In this document: piece after piece, positions 53,801 to 62,800 of the stretch
Layout: the number at the start of each line of letters is the position of its first letter
Numbering within the stretch: the stretch's first letter is position 1
Origin: Tragulus kanchil
Lineage: Eukaryota; Chordata; Mammalia; Artiodactyla; Tragulidae
Length of the DNA: 64,000 nucleotides
Direction: 5' to 3'
Assembly (NCBI GenBank): GCA_022376925.1
Contig: JAIOJX010000025.1
Span: forward strand, 189,720,801 to 189,784,800
Notes under the pieces: generated by a model
What the model was told of the DNA's origin: nothing
The model's database searches: none
The model's input: the letters and a program-made list of their open reading frames with translations, nothing else
Position numbers and translations under genes: made by a program

Positions 53801-56800
53801 CACCACCTCGGTTGCCGGTGTCGTCAACGGGGAGAGTTTGGAGGACATCAGGAAGGTGAGGGCCAGACCCAGGGCCCCGAGGCACGGCTCTGGGGAGGAG
53901 GCCGTGCAGGCCAGCACAGGCGCGAGCAGGACCGAGGAAGCAGCCGGGGCCTGGTGCGGCGACAGCGGGCCCTCCGGCACCTTGTCAAGGGCCTGGCCCA
54001 GGAGCTCGAGGCGGGCGTCTCCCTGGGGAAGCTTGCAGGCCTCAGCGGGGCCTTCTCAGGAGATCGTGGACGCAGAACAGTGGGCCTCAGGCTCTGCCCG
54101 CCAGGGGCCTCTGTCGACTCTGCTGCTCCCTCTGGGTACCATGCTTCCCTGGGGTGCAAGGGGTGGGGTGGGAACGGCGCAGACCGGGGCTAAAGCCATC
54201 CTCGAGACGCGTGCGGGGCACCTCCCTGCACAGGCAGTGCGCACACAGTTGGTTATGAGCCTCTGGGGCGCGCTGTCAGGCCGTGGCTTGGGAGCGCAGG
54301 TCTCACTCGTAGCTTCCCGTGGAACCCGTGGCTGTGGTTGCGCGCGGCTGGCCCGGGTGCCTGGTCAGGTAGCAACTGCAAGTGGAGGGGAGGGGCTGCC
54401 GGAGCTGGTGCCCCGCGCTGTGCAGGAGGTCGAGCACACGCCCTGAATCAGAGGCTTGTGCTGTGACGCGTGGCTTAGTGTAGTTGTGTCCAAAGGGCCG
54501 TAGAACATGCAGCTGGACCGCATTTCCTTAAATGCCTTGCTTGCTCACAGATACTGACGTATCTCCTTCCACACGTCTCTCTCCTTTGCCAGAATCTTTT
54601 AAAGAAGCAAGTTGAGACGCGGACGGCAGATGGTCGGAGGAGAATCACGCCTCTCTGCATAGCACAGCTGGACACCGGGTACTGGCTCTCCTGCTGTGCT
54701 TTCTGAGGCCTTCTCCGGAAGGTCTTCCTCTCTCCTTCCTCCAGGTAGCTCTGTCCCAGCCAGGCTTTCACAGGCTCCTGGGCCCTCCTGACCCAAAGTC
54801 TGGACGGGAGTGCACTGAGCCCAGCTCTTCAGGAGCTCTGTGCGCCCTCAGGGTGCTGCAGGCAGCCTCCACGGCTGTGTGTCCACATGCCTGGTCTGGC
54901 TTCGTTGAAGACACCAGGAAGAGAAAAGTCAGGCTGATTTTTTTTTTTTTTTTTTGGTCTGTTTTCACTCTTTCATGATATTCTCTTTCTGACTAGGAAA
55001 GGAAGGTATATATATTACTGAAAACAGTAGAGCCCCAGAGGATATGAAGGTTGCCCATAATCAGTCTGTCAGAGACGAACACCGCCAACTCTCTGGTGTT
55101 GGTATCTCCGGCTTGCTCCTGCTCAAGGCCTTGCGTCCGCCGTAATGACCAGTCCTTGAAAGCACTGGCTTGCCAACGGCCCAGGCCCGGCCTGCGAGCG
55201 CGCCGGGGTTTCCTTAGCCAGCCCTTGCCGGTGGGCGTGCCGTGTGTGTGGAGCCCGGTGGTTGTGCGGGAGCCTCTCTGCACCACCGGGACTCTTCCTC
55301 GGGGCGCTTTCCAGGGGTGGACTTGCAGGGTCGGGGCGGTCTCCCTCGGCCAGTGGACTCCGCGGGCATCAGGTGTTGTCTCGGCGTCTGTGGTCAGGCT
55401 TCCTGTAGTGTTGGTCCTTCTCCCCAAAGCGAGGTCGGTAGCTTCCGGTCGGCCCGTCCGCTCAGGCACCACGCGCAGCAGTGCTCCGCACGCCACACGC
55501 TTGCCTCCGGGCTGTGCCGAGGCCTCTGAGGGCTCCGGAGGCCGTCAGCCGTGTGAGGAGCTGGCGCCCTCCTCGGGTCAGGCGCGCACGGTCAGAGACC
55601 TGACCAGGCGGAGCCAGGACCAGCTTCCAGCCTCCTCCCGCGCGGGGGCTTTCCCGAACCGCCCCGGGCACCGCCCTCTGCCCACCTTCCACAGGAGCGG
55701 GTGAGAGCCAGCACGCGCAGCGCTGGGCCACGCCAGAGCCGTGGGAGCGAGGGCCGTCCCGGTGGGAGGGTGAGGGCTGAGCTTCTGGCCTGTGGGTCCT
55801 TCGAGGCCTCACCTGCCCAGGAGGCAGAGGTGCTGGATGAGGGCGTGTTTCTAGCACCAGAACTTGATGCTTTCAGTCTTAACAACCTTTCTCCTCATGA
55901 TGCCCACGTCAAAACAAGTAACAACAGACTGAGGAACTATTAGCTTAACTGCTCAAGAAAGAAGAAAAGGTGCAGACATTTAAGATGGAAATAAACTGGG
56001 AAAGAATCAACCAAGGGGCTTCCTTAGTAGTCCAGTGGGTAAGGACACCGCCTTGCAGTGCACGGAGCGCCGGTTCGATCCCTGGCCTGGGAAGATCCCA
56101 CGTGCCGCGGAGCGGCTGGACCCATGTGTCCAACAACCGAGCCAGAGTTCTGGAGCGCATGCGCCCAGAGCCGGTGCTCTGCAACAACAGAGGCCACCAC
56201 GATGGGAGGCCCACACGGTCCAAAGAACAAAGATGGATGAAAATAGATAAATGAAACACCAATTGAAGTGGCCAAAAAAAAAAAAAAAAAAGAATCAACC
56301 AAAGGATGAAAGATGTTTTTATTGAACTGTGTGCAGATAAAATTGAAAATGGATTATTTGGGGGAAACACAGATCAAGCATTATAGAAGCAATAGAGGAC
56401 ACCGTCAGAGAGTTAACCTACCAAAAGCTATGACAACATCATGGGAAAATTCTAGCAAACTTGTAAAGAAGGAATCATTCTAATATTAAGTTGGTGCAAG
56501 TGTAATAACAGCTTCAGATCGTGAATTGTAAATCACTATAACTAGGCTCAAACATGTTTATTAATCAAGATAATAACCATTACAATCAACACATTTTCGC
56601 CAACAAAAAATAAAAATGTTTATGCTTATAGCATAAAAATCCATGCATTGGGACTTGAAGGACTCTTGGAACACATTTTCTGCCTCCTGCTGGTTGTGGA
56701 AGTTTTCCCTACAAAAAGTGCTCAGGATGCTTGAAGAAGGGGTACTCACATGGCAAGAGATCAGGTGGACGTGGCAGATGAGGCAGAACTTTGTAGCCCA

Positions 56801-59800
56801 GTCTTAACTTTTGAAGCGTTACTTGTGCGGCCTGCAGTGAAGCACTGTTATGGAAAAGAACTGGGTCCTCTCTGTTGGCCAGTGCCGCCCGCAGGCAGGG
56901 CGTTTTCGGGGTCATCTCATTGATTTGCTTAGCATACTTCCCAAATACATTGGTTTTGCTGAGATTCAGAAGATTGTAGTGGATCAGATCAGCAGCAGGC
57001 CACCAAACAAGGACTGTGACCTTTTGTGATGCACGTTTGGCTTTGGGAGGTGCTTTGGAGCTTCTCGGTCCAGCCACAGAGCTGGTCATCACCAGTTGTC
57101 TTGTGAAATCCAGTTCTCATTGCACATCACGATCCAATTAAGAGATAGTTCATTGTTGTCTTCTAGAATAAGCAAAGGTGACACTTAAAAACAGTGATTT
57201 TTTAATTTCCGTTCAGCTCATAAGGCACGCACTCATCGAGCTTTTCACCTTTCCGATTTGTTTCAAGTGCTGAGCGACCATGGGGTGGGTGAGGTTGAGT
57301 TCTTCGGCCACTCTACGTGTGGATGTAAGAGATGAGCTGCAGTGCTGGCGCTCAGTTGTCGTTGTCCACTTCCGCCGGCCGGCCACTGTGCGTCCCTTGG
57401 CCAGGCGCCCGTCTGCTCTGCAGAGCCTCCTGAACCCCCTCTGCACTGCACGTGGTGAGCGGGCCCTGGGCCGGAGGCTCGCTGCTGGTGTGAGTCATCT
57501 CTGCTGCTTTATAGCCCATTTGAACTCGCAAAAATCACTCAGATTTGCTTTTTGTCTCGCACCATTTCCATAGTCTAAAATAAATATAAAAAGCAAATAC
57601 TAAGTCATTAGCAAAGGAAAAAGCAAAAAGTGCACATTAAAATGATATATAACATAACCGCATTTATTTAGAATGTATTCCAGTATCAAATGATAAATTT
57701 CAACAGTCCACCACCTCAGTTACTCTTGCACCAGCCAAATACTACTGAAAATATTCCAGCGCCTAGAAACAGAAAGAAAGCTTGCGAAATCTCTTTTTTT
57801 ATATAATGAACACAGTGTTGAAATCTCACAAGTGTGACAGAGACGTAATTTCTGATCGGTGCCATTCCAAATGTCAGTGTAAAATCCTACATGAAACTAG
57901 CAAACTGAACCTTGCAATGTGTTAAAATGCTCATATGCTGTGGGGAAGTAAAACTTATTTCAGGAAAGCGAGATAGGTCAGGGATTTGGGGAAACTTAAT
58001 TTACTCCTGATCTCATTGATTTGCTTAGCATACTTCCCAAATACATTGGTTTTGCTGAGATTCAGAAGATTGTAGTGGATCAGATCAGCAGCAGGCCACC
58101 AAACAAGGACTGTGACCTTTTGTGATGCACGTTTGGCTTTGGGAGGTGCTTTGGAGCTTCTCGGTCCAGCCACAGAGCTGGTCATCACCAGTTGTCTTGT
58201 GAAATCCAGTTCTCATTGCACATCACGATCCAATTAAGAGATAGTTCATTGTTGTCTTCTAGAATAAGCAAAGGTGACACTTAAAAACAGTGATTTTTTA
58301 ATTTCCGTTCAGCTCATAAGGCACGCACTCATCGAGCTTTTCACCTTTCCGATTTGTTTCAAGTGCTGAGCGACCATGGGGTGGGTGAGGTTGAGTTCTT
58401 CGGCCACTCTACGTGTGGATGTAAGAGATGAGCTGCAGTGCTGGCGCTCAGTTGTCGTTGTCCACTTCCGCCGGCCGGCCACTGTGCGTCCCCTTGGCCA
58501 GGCGCCCGTCTGCTCTGCAGAGCCTCCTGAACCCCCTCTGCACTGCACGTGGTGAGCGGGCCCTGGGCCGGAGGCTCGCTGCTGGTGTGAGTCATCTCTG
58601 CTGCTTTATAGCCCATTTGAACTCGCAAAAATCACTCAGATTTGCTTTTTGTCTCGCACCATTTCCATAGTCTAAAATAAATATAAAAAGCAAATACTAA
58701 GTCATTAGCAAAGGAAAAAGCAAAAAGTGCACATTAAAATGATATATAACATAACCGCATTTATTTAGAATGTATTCCAGTATCAAATGATAAATTTCAA
58801 CAGTCCACCACCTCAGTTACTCTTGCACCAGCCAAATACTACTGAAAATATTCCAGCGCCTAGAAACAGAAAGAAAGCTTGCGAAATCTCTTTTTTTATA
58901 TAATGAACACAGTGTTGAAATCTCACAAGTGTGACAGAGACGTAATTTCTGATCGGTGCCATTCCAAATGTCAGTGTAAAATCCTACATGAAACTAGCAA
59001 ACTGAACCTTGCAATGTGTTAAAATGCTCATATGCTGTGGGGAAGTAAAACTTATTTCAGGAAAGCGAGATAGGTCAGGGATTTGGGGAAACTTAATTTA
59101 CTCCTGCCTTTCAGTATATCAAAATAAATAAATTATATGGTGATCTCTATAGATGCTTAAGAGGCATTTTTGTTAAATCCAACATCATTCTTATTTGCAG
59201 TTCAATTAAATAGGAGTAGATAAGTGTTTGTTAAATTGGATAAACTGTCTTATTTCAAATTAAATTTGAAAACTGAACCAAATATCTCTGCCTGTGACAG
59301 TCCTGTGACCTCATTGTAGAGATGCCAGCTCATGCAGTCAGGCAAGAGTGTTCTCTTAAGACAAGAGAAATAATAGCAGAAATAAACAAATGAGAGCTAA
59401 TCAAACTTAAAAGCTATTGCACAGCAAAGGAAACCATACACAAAATGAAAAGAACCTACAGAGAGGGAGAAAACACTTAGTAACAATGTGTCCAACAGAG
59501 GCTTAATCTCCAAAAAGTACAAACAACTCATAAAACTTAAAAAAAAAAACCCTATCCAAATATAGGCAAAAGACCTAAATGGACATTTCTCCACAGAAGA
59601 CATACAGATGGCCCACAGGCGTATTAAAAGGTGCTCTACATCACTAATTATTTGAGAAATGCAAATCAAACCCACAAGTTATCACTTCATTCTGATCCAA
59701 ATGGCCATCATTACAAAGTCTATAAGTAGGGCTTCCCTGGTGGTCCAGTGGGTAAGGACACTGCCTTGCAATGCAAGGGGCGCTGGTTCGATCCCTGGCC

Positions 59801-62800
59801 TGGGAAGATCCCACGTGCCGCGGAGCGGCTGGACTGATGTGTCCAATCAGCGAGCCGGAGCTCCGGAGCGCATGCGCCCAGAGCCGGTGCTCTACGACAA
59901 CAGACGCCACCGCGATGGGAGGCCCGCACAGGCCAAAGAACAAAGATGAATGAAAATAAATAAAATATCAATAAAAAGAGGCCAAAATTTTAAAAAGTCA
60001 AGTCTGCAAGTAACAAACACTGGAGACTGAAGAGGTTGTGGAGAAAGGGGAACCCTCTTGCACTGTTGGTGGGAAAGTGAATTGGTGCAGCATCTATGGA
60101 AACAATATGGAGGTTCCTCAGAAAGCTAAAATAGAGCTCACGTATGACCTAGCAACCCCACTCCTGGGCGTGTACCTGGAGGAAACTGTCATTTGAAAAG
60201 ATACACGCCGCCAGCGTTCGTTGCAGCACTGTTTACAGTAGCCAAGACGTGGAAATGAACTAAATGTCTCAACAAAAAGCTACGTGATGCTCAGCCTGAA
60301 AAGGATTATTTGCAGTTCAATTAAATAGGAGTAGATAAGTGTTTGTTAAATTGGATAAACTGTCTTATTTCAAATTAAATTTGAAAACTGAACCAAATAT
60401 CTCTGCCTGTGACAGTCCTGTGACCTCATTGTAGAGATGCCAGCTCATGCAGTCAGGCAAGAGTGTTCTCTTAAGACAAGAGAAATAATAGCAGAAATAA
60501 ACAAATGAGAGCTAATCAAACTTAAAAGCTATTGCACAGCAAAGGAAACCATACACAAAATGAAAAGAACCTACAGAGAGGGAGAAAATACTTCGTAACA
60601 ATGTGTCCAACAGAGGCTTAATCTCCAAAAAGTACAAACAACTCATAAAACTTAAAAAAAAAAACCCTATCCAAATATAGGCAAAAGACCTAAATGGACA
60701 TTTCTCCACAGAAGACATACAGATGGCCCACAGGCGTATTAAAAGGTGCTCTACATCACTAATTATTTGAGAAATGCAAATCAAACCCACAAGTTATCAC
60801 TTCATTCTGATCCAAATGGCCATCATTACAAAGTCTATAAGTAGGGCTTCCCTGGTGGTCCAGTGGGTAAGGACACTGCCTTGCAATGCAAGGGGCGCTG
60901 GTTCGATCCCTGGCCTGGGAAGATCCCACGTGCCGCGGAGCGGCTGGACTGATGTGTCCAATCAGCGAGCCGGAGCTCCGGAGCGCATGCGCCCAGAGCC
61001 GGTGCTCTACGACAACAGACGCCACCGCGATGGGAGGCCCGCACAGGCCAAAGAACAAAGATGAATGAAAATAAATAAAATATCAATAAAAAGAGGCCAA
61101 AATTTTAAAAAGTCAAGTCTGCAAGTAACAAACACTGGAGACTGAAGAGGTTGTGGAGAAAGGGGAACCCTCTTGCACTGTTGGTGGGAAAGTGAATTGG
61201 TGCAGCATCTATGGAAACAATATGGAGGTTCCTCAGAAAGCTAAAATAGAGCTCACGTATGACCTAGCAACCCCACTCCTGGGCGTGTACCTGGAGGAAA
61301 CTGTCATTTGAAAAGATACACGCCGCCAGCGTTCGTTGCAGCACTGTTTACAGTAGCCAAGACGTGGAAATGAACTAAATGTCTCAACAGATGGATAAAG
61401 ATGCGGTGTGTTTATACAGTGGACCACTGCTCAGCCTGAAAAAGGATGACGTCACCCCGTGTGCAGCCACATGGATGGACCCAGAGATTAACGTAGGAAG
61501 TGAAGCAAATCAGAGAAAAATAAATACCATACGATGTTACTTATATGTAGCATCTAAAACATGACACAAATGAAAGTACCTGCAAAACAGAAACAGACGC
61601 CGTGAGCGGATGTTGGCTGCGGAGGGGGAGGGCTTCGCGGGGGGCACACAGCGGAGTCGGGTCAGCCGCGCAGACTCCTGTGTGTGGACGGACAGACAAG
61701 GCTTCACCGTACAGCGCGGGGAGCCATACTCGGTGTCCTGTGATGAAATACAGTGGAGAAGAATTTTTAAACCGTGTCACCTTACGTCACAACCTAAAGT
61801 TATGCATATCTTGGGAACTTTTCGGAGGATGACATTCTGCATGTTTGGGGGCTGTTTTTTTATAAGAATATATAAGTAGGTCTTAACACCAGAGACCAGT
61901 AATCAAATAGAACAGGGTCTCGAAGTGGATCAAGACTTCCCGGAAACCCCCTAGCACCAGGCCCAGCGCAGAGCACTGGCTGCCGCGGCAGCGGTGACGC
62001 GGGGCTGCCGGGGCTGGCTGGCTGCAGGGCTTGGGCCCCAAGGGCAGCAACCGGGACCGTCGGTCATGCTGTGCTCCTGGGGGCACGCCGGTGCTGCTCA
62101 GTAAGTTCTGACTGAATGAAAAAACTAAATAAAGAGGACAATGGATGACCAAAATGAAAAGTTCCCAGAAAAAGGAAATCAGATGTTTCTGGATGAAAAA
62201 ATTTCAGCCTTGCATCAGAATAATGGCAGATGGAACCTGTAGTAAGAGACTGCTTTTCATCTCTCGGATTGTTTAGGTGTGAAGAAACTGATAAAACCGG
62301 TGATGAGGGTGTGGAGAAATAGGCGGCCACACGCAGCGTGTGAGGTGGACCTCGAGTAGGGCCCCTGAGAACAGCTGTCCACAGTCGTCCTGGGCTTTCT
62401 GTGCTACTGCAGTCCCTGCTGTGCGTTCCCCACGGAGGCCGAGGTGGGCGGGCAGTTAGAGCACAGGCGGCTCCTCGTGTCCTCCACGTCACACGCCGGG
62501 AGGGCGACAGTCCAGACGGTGGCCCTGTGGGCAGCGAGGGCCGGGTGCCCCCGGGCCCGTGCGTGGCCGAGCCACGAGACCAGAGCCCTCGGCGGAGTGC
62601 TGCAGCAAGAGTGAGCACCACGGGGAGACCACCCGCCGTGGCCCAGGAGGGGCCGGTCGGGTCACTCGGGGCGCGCCCACGGTGCCCGTAGTGAACAGGA
62701 GCCCCCTGCACTGCGCTTCCCCGGCCCCGGGACGCCCGGCCCACTCACCCCTCCCGAGGCCCGAGTGTGTCTCGCGGTGGCAGGCGTCTGGCAGCTACGG

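Larger units (their letters stand above)
59191..61430 (+). repeat. Tandem duplication 17: 59191-60304 and 60306-61430, distance 1,115
   Basis: Covers L1 with its nested SINE. The end of the left copy (60269-60304) has lost about 36 bases relative to 61384-61440. The copies also differ at single bases (near 59476 and 60591). Confidence 0.95.
59345..61870 (+). mobile_element. L1 ORF2 end and 3' UTR (plus strand), shown partly twice
   Basis: Recognisable sense L1: GCACAGCAAAGGAAACCAT, AAAGACCTAAATGGACATTT, AGGGGAACCCTCTTGCACTG, then 3' UTR to about 61870. Frame is lost; no coding capacity. Confidence 0.88.

Noticed and set aside
1136..61430. A new tandem-duplicating genetic system with a ~1.1 kb unit
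   Set aside because: No common motif, target or encoded enzyme; the units share no sequence; errors cluster at one side of each seam; single-copy genes are hit at random. Assembly overlap explains all of it.
59345..61870. Active L1
   Set aside because: Only the 3' part is present, the reading frame is broken and it is interrupted by a SINE.
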